This document shows positions 30,957-44,939 of a stretch of DNA of 64,000 bases, in pieces. The DNA is from Hyaloperonospora brassicae (Eukaryota; Oomycota; Peronosporomycetes; Peronosporales; Peronosporaceae). A model generated the notes under the pieces. The model saw only the letters and a program-made list of their open reading frames with translations, was not told the origin of the DNA and did no database searches. The first letter of the stretch is position 1. Every line of letters starts with the position of its first letter. The position numbers and the translations under genes were made by a program. Where the stretch lies: the NCBI GenBank assembly GCA_947650285.1, contig CANTFL010001204.1:186001-250000 (forward strand). Direction: 5' to 3'.

Positions 30957-33900
30957 TGCGCTGGATCGACATGGAAGCCGGCGAAACCCTAAGGCGTCTT
31001 CTCATCTTGTGCCTGGTCGCGAAGGAAGGCCGATTTGATGTTGCCGATTTAGCCACACGATCGGGCTTCGCCTCAACCTTTACCCGTAAACTTCGGTATC
31101 ACAATCACCCTGATTCTCTGAGCGGAAAGTCTGCTATCGGTTATCATTCTTGTGGTGACCACTTGTGTTCCCCCCGATCTGAGACCTATAATCTATCGAG
31201 ATTATATTCGATTAAGCAAAAAGGTCCGAAAATCCAGACAACCACATCTCCAAATCTGATGCATTCAGAGTTCTTCTTACCCTGTGACATAAATAGGATG
31301 TGGAGATGTAGTCGACCTGTCATACTTCGGTCTACTCGTTCGCCTACCTTTTGTTCCGAACAAACTTCTTCATCACCCCTGACATGTTAATCCATTTCAT
31401 AGTCAATCCATATGTATGGTTCATTAGCTACCACAAATGGGGTCTGCTAGGCTTCGATATTCAGCTGTGTAGGTACAGGTTACAGCTGGACTTCGTGTAA
31501 CTGATCTAAAATGTGACGAGGCCAGACGATTCCAGGCACATTTGACGAAGAACTTATTGTATTTTGATCTTCAGATTCTCCGAGACATATCAAAATTATT
31601 CTGTACTATGTCCCTTGTCAACGTCGGGTGGCAGGCGTGATATTGTATTAGTTACCTCAATCTTCTATTTTGGCAACACCGTCTTGTAAACAAGGAAGTT
31701 GGATCTATGTAAACGCATACATTACAATTTACGGAAAATCCAAACTGCATTCAATCAGCTCGTTTGCATCGTAAGCCCTAGCCGAACAGTAGTTTACTTT
31801 CGTACTAACAGCGTGATTGCGCCTATCTAGATGTGACTCCTCGGGATGACGATGTAGGTCGGCTCGTCAATTCGTTCAGCATTATTTGTAGCTTTCAATA
31901 ATGAAGGGTCCGTCTTCAGGCTTTTCTTTATCTTTTATAGCAGCATTAACACACTATATGCCTCACAAATGGATTGCTGACTCGATCTTTGGTACACGGT
32001 ACATGACAGTCTACGGTCGGCCATCTTTTCTTTTGGCGATCTTCGCTACATTCCGTATGTCTTTATAATATAATTTTTTCTACGATCTCATCGTTTCCGC
32101 CTTTCAACGCGTCGATCTGGCCGTTTTATTTTCCTTGTATTGTATATCGAGGTTGTATCAACGGAATTGGGTTTTACTTTTGCCACTAAATTTCTTCTAG
32201 CAAATCGCATTTTCGGTACAATATGTGAAAGCACCAAAGATGCCTGGGATAACTTGAGGTTGGCTGCCACATCAATTTCGGTATCCGACTTTCGATCTTC
32301 CACTTTCAAGATGTTGTCGATAACTATCTGACGATACTGTGATGTTGCTGTTTATGATGTCTGTGTCGATACCTCTGTTGGAGAGTCGATATCGGTACCA
32401 AATATCGGTAAAGGGTAACATGACTTAAGCTCTTTGGGCGATATATTACGTGTTATCCCACGCGTACTAAGCGGGCATAGCCCATAATGGCTTGGTGATT
32501 TGCCGGCAATGTTATCTGTGACATAGACTGAGTCGCTGAGCAGCCAACAGCACCCGTCGTATCTGTATGTGCCACTCCACGCGCGTCAATAGATCTCGGC
32601 TCAGGATTTCTTGGCCACGGGCCAACGATCGTTCCAAATCCATCAAATTATTACTGCAATGTCATTAAGCCAGCAATTCACGGTCATTTTCACTACTTGT
32701 CGACAAGCTTACAGCTTGTTTTTGTACATATTTGGGGTCAACAGCATTTGACGCTTCCATGCCTAAGCACTAATCCAATCGGCTCCTGTTCACACCAATA
32801 GCAAATGTGACATCTAGCAGAAGTGCGCTCATGAATCATCAGAGCCACTCTTAGAGCCGTGCGCGTCGTGCAAGAGTTTTGGACTTTTCATCCGTCCTCG
32901 ACTTGTGGCTCTCTATTCAAGTCATTCCTATGATGAGATCATAGCTTTGTCTTCGGGTCAACTCTAAAATAGCGTCACACAGCGACACGCATTTCTGATG
33001 CCGTTAAAACATTGGTAGTCTTAATACTAAGTATTTAGCGCTTCAAAATATTGCTGATTCAATTTAGGAAAGATTGTACAGGCGTTATGTGTTGTATTCA
33101 GAAAGCATCAACGGGCTAAATTATGCTTACCGAAGTGGGTCCCTCATTGGTAGACCCGGACCTCTACCTCCCCCGGATCATAAAACACCGTAGTTCGTAC
33201 CCAGTAGAGCGCCCCACGCCTACTGGGAACCAACGATGACCGCTCAAATCTAGGTTTAACTTAGGGAGAAGGCTCGGCTCGTTGGAGCCTGGCTCTATTT
33301 GCGCAGTGGAAAGGTGGACCCATGTGTAACGTGCTTCCGCAATTTAAAAGGTCGCAGACTTTACTTCGCTAACTAGCAATCAAGGCGTGACTTTTTATAC
33401 CGAAGTAGCATTTTCTGAGCTGATAATATTGCAACTAACGCAGCGAAATAAAGGAGATCGAGCATGGAGGTGTCGGACCAGTCTTTTCTACTACTAATCG
33501 ACTAGATTTACATCTCGTACCTGATGGCACACAAGTAATTGTGGTAGAAAATACATATAATTAAATACGAGAGCATTTGTAGTCTGTACTTTCGATACTA
33601 CACCGACTATATAAAGAATGCTGCATAATTGAATGTCAGTGTGTTGTACCTCACGACCCGAATGGAACGAGATGACCAAGGTGCCCACGCTTGTGTACAT
33701 TCGTCCTCCACTGCTGACATCAACATTGCATCTACTTCACAGTATCCAGACGGCAATATCCACAGAAAGGCCAACTCATTACCGCCAGTAGCAGCTGCCT
33801 GCTAGCTACGATTATCACAATCCTTCAGCATCGCGCTCGATGTTTTAGCTCTTTCATCAAGATCTTCAGCTCTGGCCCTGTAATAACGACGTAACTTTCG

Positions 33901-36067
33901 TCTTGTTGGCGTCGTTTTAATCAAATGAGGGAGACGTCACCGTGATGAAGTGGCGCGTTCACAACGATATACAAGGTGTTTCAGTAACGAAGCGAGGCGG
34001 TATGAAACGACGGACAGACAATTACATCAAGACGATACAAGATTGTGGAGAGCTGACGGAACTACTGTAGTGCTTTAGAGGTAATTATGCGCATGCTTGC
34101 GGACACACAAGGTGAAACACACGCTATTGAAATAGGTAATGCGGAGATAATGTTATATCGCCAACATGATAGAGGGCCCTGGTGAGTTAGTGATACTAGT
34201 GTTGATCCAGATATTGCAGTATGGATGTAATGAGTACATACGCAATATCGCTATCCACAGTGGGGGACATTACGTATACAAGCGTAGCAGCTCGGCTGAT
34301 CGGTCTACATCAAACGCGTACCACGACGTTTTGCACTTTACAATAATACATAAACAACATGTGGCCAGTCTTCCTGCAAAGACATGACATAATGATGGTC
34401 GCATGGTGGAGTTCATGTATCATGTGGCAAGGCACTGGCGTGTCCACAACTTACATGGTAAGACTAATCATCCCTTGTGGCAAATGACTAATCCGGCACC
34501 CCAAAAAGGCCACCTAGTAGAGTTCTTTCTATACAGTTCTGAGCAACGACTTTATAAGTAACATCGCAAAATATAACAACTTTTTCCATGTGGGTTCTCG
34601 AACATGTAGATTTGATCATTCACTGAGCATCAGTGGTGCCTTGGTGGAAATTTCCATCTCGTGATGCATTTTTTATAACTCCCTTGCACTGATAAAGGGT
34701 GTGGTGCAATTGTGTGTGTTTTTTAATGCATTTTCGAGACTTTTATGTATTGTGGTGTTCTCTATATTCTTTATCAAGAGGTGCACGATTTATAATCTAT
34801 GTATCTTGTAGTGTAAATTTTTTGTTTTCGCTATTATTTGGTGCACTTTTTTGAGTTTCTAATTTTGCGGTGTATTCGTGCTATTTTGTGAGTTTGTGCA
34901 TTTTTATTGATTTACAACAATCGGTATACGCTATACCTGCTAGGTACTTGACACGTGCAGCATTATTTGTCGTACTTTGTACGCCCTGGTTTGCGTACCT
35001 AGTACAGCAATTTCAGGTACGGGTACTTGCCGCAACCCGTAAGGTATCTTATTACCTGTAATGCTTGGCTACTATGCGTTCCGATCGTATTAATTGTAAA
35101 ACCCTGTGTGTACCTCGATACCACGGAGCTCTCACTTGAACTCTTTCTTGTATTATTCGCCTGTATCTATTGCGTCCACTAATGAATCAAGATCTTGATG
35201 TTGTACGCTCTGACTCCCAAGAGTTGATGCATTATAAATCACGATAAGAACTCGCTCGTGGCTCACGGAGTCACCGCACGAATGATGAACGGTAAACATC
35301 GTTTTATGCCTTACCCGTCACTGTACACTTTCTTCACTTGCATCGTCCCCAGATCGTATACACTCACAACAACGTCACCAAATTGTGTCACAGAAGTTGG
35401 GGTTGCTCAAACGTGCTGTTTACGACGACGATGTAGCAGCATGCAGTCGTAAGCACAACTAGCCAAGCAACGTTGTTGCCTTGTTCCAACTAAATAATAA
35501 TGGAGCTAGAACAATGCCGGGCGACGCTAAATAATAGCTGCTTCAAATTGAGGCAACGCTACTGACGAAGTGTTGCACAGACGATGCATACATGGACTCG
35601 CGATCTTAATAAGGTAAGGTCGTAAATGGTCAATGTATAGCCTTATTTTTGGTCGCACAGGTTAGGGCCGATTTCAACGTGTCTCCATCCTTACCTACAG
35701 AACTACGGACCACCTACTTCCTTACTGGCGCCACGTGCGTCTAGTGCTACAACGGTTTTGCTACACTATCTTTTCTACCAGTGGTCCCGGTGACACAACT
35801 TTTCATTTGCGATAGAGGTCAAAATCATGGATGCTATGTATTCTTCTCTCTGTTGTTTGCAGGTGACTGACTGATGGGAAAAAGAGGTATGAGGGTCCGG
35901 CACGTCTGGGTAGTGATGCACAGCGTAAAACGCGATAGAAAGTCAAGAGTCGATTAATCAATCTTCGCATCAATTCTCTTGCCAAGCAGAGTACACGCGA
36001 CTGAGATCGTCGATCTCCATGTTTTCTGCCATCCAACTCTGAAGCAGCTTGTGTGCAAGTCACATCA
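30957..36067. other. AT-rich, decayed intergenic DNA
   Basis: No convincing gene. Frames are short and lack coding character. One segment at about 33190-33235 resembles the gag-pol junction hairpin of element A in antisense orientation and is listed separately. Confidence 0.55.
33195..33235 (-). repeat. Fragment resembling the element A gag-pol junction, antisense
   Basis: Read on the minus strand, about 25 bases (CCAGTAGGCGTGGGGC...) match 157-180 of element A with about three differences, including both hairpin arms CAGTAG and CTACTG. In this copy the stem extends outward with CC/GG pairs instead of inward. Flanking similarity is weak, so this may be an old element fragment or a related family. 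Confidence 0.35.
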
Positions 36068-37096
36068 CTAGGATGGGTTCACCCCTCTCGCTCTTTCCAT
36101 CAACAATGCAGCTAGTTGATCCCCAAACGCCATCGTTAGATGTGTGGAGATAACTGGATGCGACGAAGGAAGTAAATCCATGATCTTCGAGATGTATCTA
36201 GCCAAAGTGTCCATGCTGTGGCGTGATGAGACGTTCTCTCTGTGTGTGGAGAAGATTCCCAATATAGCAGCAACATGGACGATCGTTGCAATGAGTCTCT
36301 TTTGATATTCAGGCATTAACAGGTTCCTTTGCTCCACGGGCAGCGCACGGATATAGCCGAGCATCGCCTCCGACGAGAAAGATGCGACTTTGGTCACATC
36401 ACCGAAGCCCTCATATAACGTTGGAATCATCTTGACAGGTGTAGTTTGGCTTTTCGCGTTGTACATCTCAATGTACCGCGACAGTTCCTCATACACCATG
36501 GTTGCAGAAATACTGTATGTAACGCTCTCATATGCGGGAATGAGCATCTCGAGGACCCGGGCAGGATGCATTTCAGCTCGAGCAAATTCCCCAACACTTA
36601 CTGCTGCCCGTGGATCCCCATAATGAGCACGATATGATTCTCGGGCCACTTCAACCATGGCGTCTCGCTTATGCTTATCCATCCGCGCCGCCGAAGTAGC
36701 GCCTTGCAACCATTCGAGTCGATTTTCAGGGTCACCAAGTATTGTCGTTACATAGTGCGTGATCGCAGCAAAATCAAATCTCTTCGACTGTCTCGCTGGG
36801 GATATCCCGTCCGTTATCGGAGCTGTTGGATGCAAAGTGTCAACCAATTTTAGAATCGCATTTGCTATTTCTTCATGCGTTCGATACGCATTAGGCGTCA
36901 CCCTCTCTTCACCAGTCGTGGGATCGTGCACTTCTGGTAGTTGGTAGATAGCGAAGCCATCGTGGCCACCGTGAGTGGAACGAACGTCGGCTGCGAGCTC
37001 ATTCTTCTTCATTGCAGGGCTCGATGTCTCCGAAGAGTTCGTGCTGCTTGTCATGGTCGCAGTGCAAGCCATAAGTACGAAATAACAGACGCGCAT
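36068..37096 (-). CDS. Predicted secreted protein, candidate effector, no recognised domain
   Basis: The open frame starts at 37186, but the ATG at 37096 (MRVCYFVLMACTATMTSSTN) gives a good signal peptide: short charged start, hydrophobic core VCYFVLMACTATM, small residues after. That leaves 342 residues. No RXLR, LFLAK or CHXC motif is visible within the first 120 residues; a dibasic RQSKR site occurs about 80 residues into the protein. The rest is mostly helical with no cysteine-rich pattern. The gene stands alone in an AT-rich, repeat-rich block, a setting typical of fast-evolving effectors in oomycetes. An effector role is inference from signal peptide and context only. It could also be a lineage-specific secreted protein of other function. 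No lesion is seen over the whole frame. Confidence 0.6.
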   Translation of the reverse strand: MRVCYFVLMACTATMTSSTNSSETSSPAMKKNELAADVRSTHGGHDGFAIYQLPEVHDPTTGEERVTPNAYRTHEEIANAILKLVDTLHPTAPITDGISPARQSKRFDFAAITHYVTTILGDPENRLEWLQGATSAARMDKHKRDAMVEVARESYRAHYGDPRAAVSVGEFARAEMHPARVLEMLIPAYESVTYSISATMVYEELSRYIEMYNAKSQTTPVKMIPTLYEGFGDVTKVASFSSEAMLGYIRALPVEQRNLLMPEYQKRLIATIVHVAAILGIFSTHRENVSSRHSMDTLARYISKIMDLLPSSHPVISTHLTMAFGDQLAALLMERARGVNPS

Positions 37097-37186
37097 CGTC
37101 GCGTACGGTCGTCCGGGCGCAAACGAGCAAATTGTGAAGTGACCGAGAAGTCTGGCTCGCAAGCTGGTCCGATGACGGCACACCAC

Positions 37187-40100
37187 GACCTGATGATTCG
37201 TCAGGGTCAGCTCTTAATTCGTAGTGGATATTCTTCCGTTCTTTTCTCAAATCACTCTCCTTTAGTCTCAGAAGCTGACTAAAGTCTCTTTGGCAGGTTA
37301 TGACGATTGTAGCACCATCTGGTGCGCACTGAAGGCTTGGGCCAGGTTCGTGTGCGTCGCGTCTCTCAGTTGTACTTGCGCCCTCACATGTGTATTTCTT
37401 TCACCGATTTGTTTTGCGAAAATATGACAAGCTCAGCTTGTGTCTATTCCGTCTCCGTTCTTCTCATTGTACTCTGAGTGCGTACATCGACTATTGTACC
37501 ATTATTCCGCTTGTTCAAAGATCAGCCGTCATTTAGTCGTGAAGGGATGGGATTGCTCTCTCGTGTGTCCTTCGTCAACCGAAAAGGCGGACATCAAATA
37601 ACGTGAAAAATGCGCGCTCGAGCGCATAGGTTTTTCCATCTGCTTCTGACGATGGAATCGGATGCTATCGATTGTAACAGTATGCAGTAGGGCTATCGAC
37701 GAGAAGGTGGCATATTGCTGCTGCGAGGAGACCGCTGACGAAAAGTGCAAGCAATGGACGATGCATTGCGGCAGCTGTATGGCTCGCGCTTGATTAGAAT
37801 ACCATTGATTGCGCGATAAGAAGGAGGCCTCTCAGAATGGATGTTTCGAGCACTTGGCTAATCTTGATAGCCGCATAATTGTATCGGCTGACGCAGGCCA
37901 GATTTTTATCAGCGGTCTGGACAATTCGGCCCTCAAAACCGTCGTCGACGAGATGGATATATCTGGGCCCCGGGAGTCCTATTTATTTGATAAATTACAT
38001 TTTCTTGAATAAATTAATTGAGTAATCGTTACTATTTTTCATCATTCAAACACGATATCCTCGTTGTCGGTGCAGCAATCGCGCTGTTGTGATTTCGTTC
38101 GGTCACGCACGAATCACGCTAAGCTTGTGCGGTCGATCGCTTTGCGGACGTGAGATGCTTCCAGATTATAAAATATCATTTAGAGGTTGGCGCATATATT
38201 CGTCGGCAAATAACACCGCTGGACAACTAGACATTGTTAAACCTATCTGATTGCAAAAGACATAAGTAACAACAAAAATAAATTCCTTAAGGACAAAGTT
38301 TGGAAATAATTTTCTTCGATTTTCTGATACAGATGTGAGAGGAATAGTTCGTACGTACGACAATGATTGAGCCAAAACCTGCTATCAATCCTATGAACGC
38401 AGACATAAAAAAACATCACAACTTAAGGGTGAGCCTTTAAACATGTGACCTATCACGGGACTTCAAAGAATCTGCCGTCCAAGACGAGATTTGTCAACAA
38501 CAGGGTAGTCACGAATGAATGCCACGAGGGGATGGGTCCGCACGCACCAATGCGTCAAAAAGTCGAGATTGGCAAGTGCTCGCGTACGAAAGGGCGATTC
38601 GTAAGAGATTGCACAAGAAAGAACTGGGCTTATGCGTAGGACAAATTAAGTCGTCGGCCAACAGCAGCAGAGCGACGAATAACGAAAATGTTACGAGGCA
38701 TCATATAAAGGGGTCATCAGCTAAAAATGAGCTTAAATAAATTGTCTAGCAAAGCGCATGAAGACGTCAACGAAAAAGAGAATAATTTAGCAGCCCAGCC
38801 GCAACGTTTGCAATAGCACTTACGCAGTAGTCGATGTTGTACTTAGTATCTGGAACGACAGGTGCACGGATCGACAGTTGGCAAAGAGTAACGGGTGCGC
38901 AGCGACAGGGTCAGTGCGACGTTGCCAGATCATGGTGGGTAAGATGCGACAGGGTCCGGGTGACTACATAGTCGATGAATCTAGAAGCGTTCTTAGGAGA
39001 AAAGAAATGAGACCATGCACAGCACCAGCAAGAGTAGTAGGGCACACAAGGAATAAACAAGTGTGCAGGTATTTGTAAATGTAAGTTTTTATAACACCAT
39101 CCCGTGCCAACATCTATTGAGCAAACCACTGATCGTAATCAGTAGACAATCCAGGTGCAGCGAGAGATCTCGCTAATGGTCAAGATGTAAATATTGCTGC
39201 TGGAGGGATCTATTTTGGTCAGCAAGACTTCGCAGATGCAAAATCCACATTTTATGAATCACGATGCGATGAGACGGCAGATTACACCCCAATATCACCC
39301 CGATAAATCAATTCAACAAAATTTTCCCGATAAGAAGGAAGTGAAACTGTAAGGCTAATCGATCCCCGAAAATATAAGATCGGACGAATAGATTGCGAAA
39401 GATTCGGATGCATTAAGCCAACTATAGGATCGTAACAACAGGCGAGACATGAATACCTTAGCATAAACACCAGATATAATGATACATAATGAAGATTACG
39501 AGAAATATTGTCTGACATCAGTTAGGTATAAACAACCGTGGCTTTGATTTATAGTGTGCGCTATCGGTAGACCAGCTGGATCCAAAAGAAAACAGACGTT
39601 GAGATACGCGGAATAATTAGTTGCTGTGAGCACGTGGTCGGGATTTGAGTTAGATGTATAATCCACAAACATTGGCCTTAAACACCAGACCTCACTGAGA
39701 AGATACCGACTACTCTTGACTATACAGGGTTAAATATGATGCCTCCAACTCATGATGGTATTCAGTATACAAACCGATCAGGGCCTCCCCAAATCACATA
39801 AAGACCATGGTGTATAGTAGGAATGCACTTGCATTCCCTTCTCATAAAGTGGTTTGTAACATAGGCTTCATTGACATAGGCATATATGACAGCGAGATCG
39901 ACGATTTACAATTTAAAATATTATAAAATTGAATGTGATTATGAATAAGCCGTTGCAAGGGTGACTTACAGCATTCTCGTGATTCCCCACAAACTTCTGA
40001 TCGTGATATGTCTTAACAAAACGGATAGATCAACCTTTTATCGATGAAGTCACGTCGAGCACATAGCATGCCATACCACCTGTAAATGACGTTTTAACCC

Positions 40101-41993
40101 GTCTCTATGTGATACGTTTTGCTCAATGCGGCAACTATATTCTAGTCGATTATGATGAACGAATGAGATATGCCTATATCATAGTTTTAGTGCTCTCAAA
40201 GACACTTCGAGGGGATTTTGATGCCGTATGGAATCAAGAAAGACCTTAATGGTCTATCAAAGACTGCCTTATGTAGCGTACAACGACATCTTCAATCAAA
40301 AAGGATGCATAATGTATATCTATGAAGACGTCAGAAGTGGAAGAAGAGACTGCATATTACGAGTCAATATACGACCAGAGCCACCAATCAAACCTGCAAT
40401 GGTGTCGGCTATCAGACTTTTATTCTGATCAAAGCTCGCGCGTAACGTCGGATTTATTTCAATGTATAATAAACAATTTGGAAAGTGACATGTCACGCAA
40501 AATCGAACCTGTAAAGTTCAAATTGTAATTGATTTTTAAACGAGTACCTTTTGTTCACGATACTTGTATAGGTGAGCGACCTTTCGCCCACGCCTTTGCC
40601 ACACTTGACCGACCTAAAATATGCTCCATATGATGTCGCTTTAGTAGCAGTTTTATTAAGCGTGTCTTTGTCCAGCCTCAGTAAGACCTTATGCCACACA
40701 TAGTGAACGCGGTGAATATTGCGAAGGGCTCGACAAAATTCTCCTGTACAGCCGAATTTACATTTCGATTTGAGGAGGGATGCGAGCGTTTTATAGAGCA
40801 CTTGTGTAGCGGATCGACCTTATCTGAGTCAGGTAAATGCTTAAAATCATAAAAGGGTTAATTAGTTCTACATAAGAACGGTAGCGTAATGGAGTTTATT
40901 TCGTGTCATAAGATAAGAGCGGTTATACTCAGACAGTCACACGAGCTCTTTGTTCTTTCATTCCATGTTCAAGGGGATACTGATTCAGTGATGTACAAAA
41001 CTTATTGTCCAATACAATGTGACTTGTATAGGTCTCTTACTCTAAGCGATTGGATCGCAACCCTTAAGAAGTCAGGAAGCTGTATAAGATCGAAAGGTGG
41101 TTTTTTAAAAATAAATATCTTACCATTACTAATCTACATCGTATATTCTTAAATTCATGCTATTCGGGGACTTCAATCCGGTGGTAAATACGCATCGGCC
41201 CATAACCGGATAAGGTCTAATCGACATTAATATCGAGAGGGTAATCTCCGTGGTGTATTCCACACAACATAAGAAGTTTTCTAACTAACGCAAACTCCGT
41301 ATAAACTTGATTGCAATTGTATCTCCACCAATCATTAGCCGTTTACAAGACAGAGATATATAATAAGCCATGTGATAAGATATTGTAATTTGATGACAAT
41401 TCGTAAATAAACTGGATGAACGTTATATGTAGTAAACGAAAATATTATGTGCGTAGATTACTAGATCAAGGAGTATGCATTGAGCTAATAACTGATTACC
41501 TTCACTCCCTGTGACAAATGTATCGATTGTGTGTATAATCGTATTAGTAACGCTCATTTTCTAGCCGCTGATGTTACAATCGGTTGAATGTGCATGTCCT
41601 GCTTTTCGGTACCATTTTTCACCATCACTGTACACAGCACAGATCTCAAATGGGCAACAGAGAATCTAAATAATAAGCTGTCCGATACACATTGTAGCGT
41701 CGTAATAGCACAACGAAAAAACGGTTATGTATGTTTGAACGACGTCAATAATGAACGTGATGTTCACCCAGAAAGCTCTCTATTCTACTCGGTGGTGCGA
41801 AAATAGTTATGCTGGTGAAGTGCCTTGCTCTGACACGTGCTCAATTACGACTTCATCAACTTTGTTATGTTTACTTCCACAACGTCCGAAATGAAGTAGT
41901 ATTAAGTGCTGTTGGTTCGCGCAATGCCTGTTTCATCTTCTTAAAGCTACTTAAAAGATATACTTGGCACAAATATCAAATTATTTCGTGAAT
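37187..41993. other. AT-rich decayed DNA without supported genes
   Basis: Many short frames, none with recognisable domains. Composition is strongly AT-rich. Old transposon remnants are likely but cannot be assigned by eye. Confidence 0.5.
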
Positions 41994-42400
41994 GTAATAA
42001 GATAGCCCGTGGGCAAGAATTGTGGTTATATAATTTTCATCTTAGTTGATAAAATATATCGATATTAGTCTTAAGGCCTAACATATTTAAAATGTCACCC
42101 TTCTAGAAATATTTTGACATTGCTTGACAATTGGTTGATACACATAGGTAAATACACCCACCGAATAAACCACCATCCGCTGATCGAAACGCGCAACGTG
42201 CAATGAGTGAGATTCTGCCATAACTTTTTGTTGTTTAATAGTGTAAACACGATGAAGAAGTTTTATAAAATAGGCTCAATTATTATAAATTACACTTTAC
42301 TTTTTCCGACTATGCCCAATTTCTTGCTTCAATATTTGATTTTCTCTCCACGTACTAGGTACGTGTATTTTAAAAACTCACACCCTTGTACTATGTCGGT
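41994..42400 (+). repeat. Decayed 5' LTR of element A2 (ends approximate)
   Basis: It begins TGTAATAAGATAGCCCGT, comparable with TGTAACGGGGCAGCCCGT of the element A LTR. The middle shares ATTGGTTGATA and a C...GCGCAA...GCAATGAGTGAG block, and later AATTATTATAAATTACACTTTACTTT compares with the T-rich part before the A LTR end. The 3' end is not clear. Confidence 0.55.
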
Positions 42401-43059
42401 ACAGAGGATCGACGATTACCGGATAAGAAGTGTGCTGCTATTATGTATGGTAACACATCTTGGTCCATTCAATGTTTACGATCGTTTTACCTAGCATGAC
42501 TGTATCAGATAAGAGAGAAAACTTTCTCGTGACGCGTGATAATCACTCATATTATAGTAGTATCGAATTAAAGGATTCAAACGAATTAGTTCTTGCTTGA
42601 GTGACACTACCAAAGTAGAATGTTAAAGGTTCTAGATCGAAACCAACCACAATACCACTATTTTCAACTTCATTCAAAATGTACTTGGTGCCAAAATGGA
42701 GAGGTAAATCTTGATTCATCATCGTGGATCTGCAAGAATATCGGTTGTGTGAACTAAATGCTCTACAGACGGAGCTGTCGGGACAATAGCAAGTACATGC
42801 TACTGTGGACAAATCAATGCACACGCGTCGATCCGAAATTTTGGAGATTCATATTTTCGAGCACAAGAAAATCGATGAAGACTTCACGCTAGAACGACTC
42901 GTCGACTTGTGCGATGACAAATGAACTTGTAGTATCGTCGACGACGAGCTGTGAGTCTCATTCGCCCAATCCAACTTGGCTGCGTTTCCACAGCGTAGGC
43001 CTCAGGTCTCCAGATTCACAATCCATATTCGTTTGGGTCAGTTGAGGTATTAAACCATC

Positions 43060-43520
43060 GACTCAGACAGACATTTAGGCCGCCATGGGCCGAATTAAAA
43101 GCTCGTGTTACTTTATCCAGGTAGGGTAAACAAGATGTGCATGCTTACGCGTCGCATTCTCTATACCTCACGAGGTTCATTACTGGCAACATATTCATGA
43201 TTCGGCTAAAATTAATGAGTTTTTATGGTATTGCAGATGGTCCTGTCATCAAGATATCTATTTCGGCATGAAATGAAGCCACAAAAACAAAATAAATTCG
43301 GTGGCGGTAGAGGAAGCGTTTGATTTGAGACAATGGCAAACTACTTTGCATACCTATCTTCCATAGAGAAGACATTTAATGGAGTTCTGGAACAAATAGA
43401 CCTCTTATACGTGGAGAAAGGGCTTAATTGCTTTCATTTATACAAAATTCTACAAAGTGCAATCGTTGTCATAAGCCAGGGCACTACGCGTGTGATTGTA
43501 GTGCTTCAAACCTTATTTAA
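43060..43520 (+). pseudogene. gag: Decayed Gag of element A2 with intact CCHC knuckle
   Basis: Fragments read as Gag C-terminal text (GIADGPVIK, then EAFDLRQW) across several frames. The knuckle CNRCHKPGHYACDC at 43458-43499 keeps the exact C-x2-C-x4-H-x4-C spacing and matches the knuckle remainder at the start of the window. Confidence 0.7.
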
Positions 43521-43683
43521 TGTAAGATCTTTCGTAGCGGCCTAAAGGCAGTTAATAAGGGCAAGGACGTGGCTTGACGTAATTTCAAAATAGCAACAAG
43601 AAGTCGGACTGCTAGAAACGGTTCGAGCCAGTATTGGCGGGGCATCCTTCTGACTCAGCAACGTAAAAGGACTGTCGTGTCTT

Positions 43684-44160
43684 TTGTCAAGGGTTTCTAA
43701 TAGCAAACAGTCATTGTGTATCGCTGGCCCTAATGGAGAGGTATCCCTTATGACCCCAAAGATCAATGTGACAAACGACATATCAAATCGAGCACTAGAT
43801 GACTGTGAAGCGTCAGACACCCTATTTTTTCTGTCGCTAGAAGATCGTAAGCTCAAGTACGTGGGTCGCAAATCATCTATCTGGAGGATTAAGGTACACC
43901 TTGCAACAGGTGCATTCGTAAAAAGTTGTAATGAGAATCCACTGAACATAGAAATCCATAGTTCCGATGAGTACTTACTTCACTGTACTGGGTCGAATTA
44001 TACATGAAATGTCATCCTAGGTATATGATAGCTCAATATATACGATCCATGAATCATCTGGAAGCATCCATCCGTGAGGATGCCTTCCACTTTCTCATCA
44101 GATGGACATCTGATATACATGTTGAATCGTTCACCAGTGTATCCGTGCTTTACGCGTGAA
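43684..44160 (+). pseudogene. pol: Decayed protease region of element A2
   Basis: DDCEASDTLFFLSLEDRKLKYV corresponds to VDCGASNNFVRRQSLEGRRLKFV of element A, and VHLATGAFV to VRLATGASI. The catalytic Asp-Cys-Gly has become Asp-Cys-Glu. A hairpin at 44060-44088 matches that at 598-626 of element A with paired substitutions. Confidence 0.75.
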
Positions 44161-44939
44161 AGCTATAAACTCACTCGTACTTAAATATTTATTACTACTG
44201 TACGAGACCACGGTGTAGTTGACCACTACAATTAATAAAAAGCCGCAAAAAACGGTGTTATAACAGATTCAGTGCCAAATGATACCAACAAATAGATTGA
44301 GCGGACCGAAATATGCATCTCGTCTTTAGACACCATTCAAAGAAGTCAAATCCGGTTGACTTAGGGGGGCAGCAGGGAATTGATTGGTAGACTAAACATT
44401 CATTCTTTAAACACAACCGCTGCGGCAGAACTGCCATCGCTGAACTTCTCGTTGGAGAATGAGGCCTATAAAAAGGGAACGGCAGTTAATTCTCAACTTT
44501 TCGAAATCAGTTCATTGAGAGATTCCGAGTCAACGAATAGAGTTCTGGTGAATGACTGATTTTAAATGAGTTCACTTGTACTCTATATCTGATGGTACCT
44601 CCGATGTTACTTTTTGAAATGCAACTCAATTATGGACGCTTATCATAACAAGAACTTAAAAAATATACGTACTTGTCTCAAATGACTATTACGTCACCAA
44701 TATAATATCGGTGGTTTTCTTTACTGAGAACAATTGGTAATATAGAATACTATCGGTAAATGAAAATATATCGATGAGACAGACTCGTATGAAGCGTCAC
44801 ACATATTTATTTGGACGGTCATTTCAATTGTATTCATATCCAAGGAATTAGTTGAGCTCAGGGCTGTATTATATAAAATTGTGCTGTGCGATTTGTTTAA
44901 GGACAAAGGGCTTCGTCACGATAACAATGATAATACGTC

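Noticed and set aside
30956..31390. 144-codon plus frame
   Set aside because: Lies next to a Gag fragment on the opposite strand in decayed DNA; no coherent domain.
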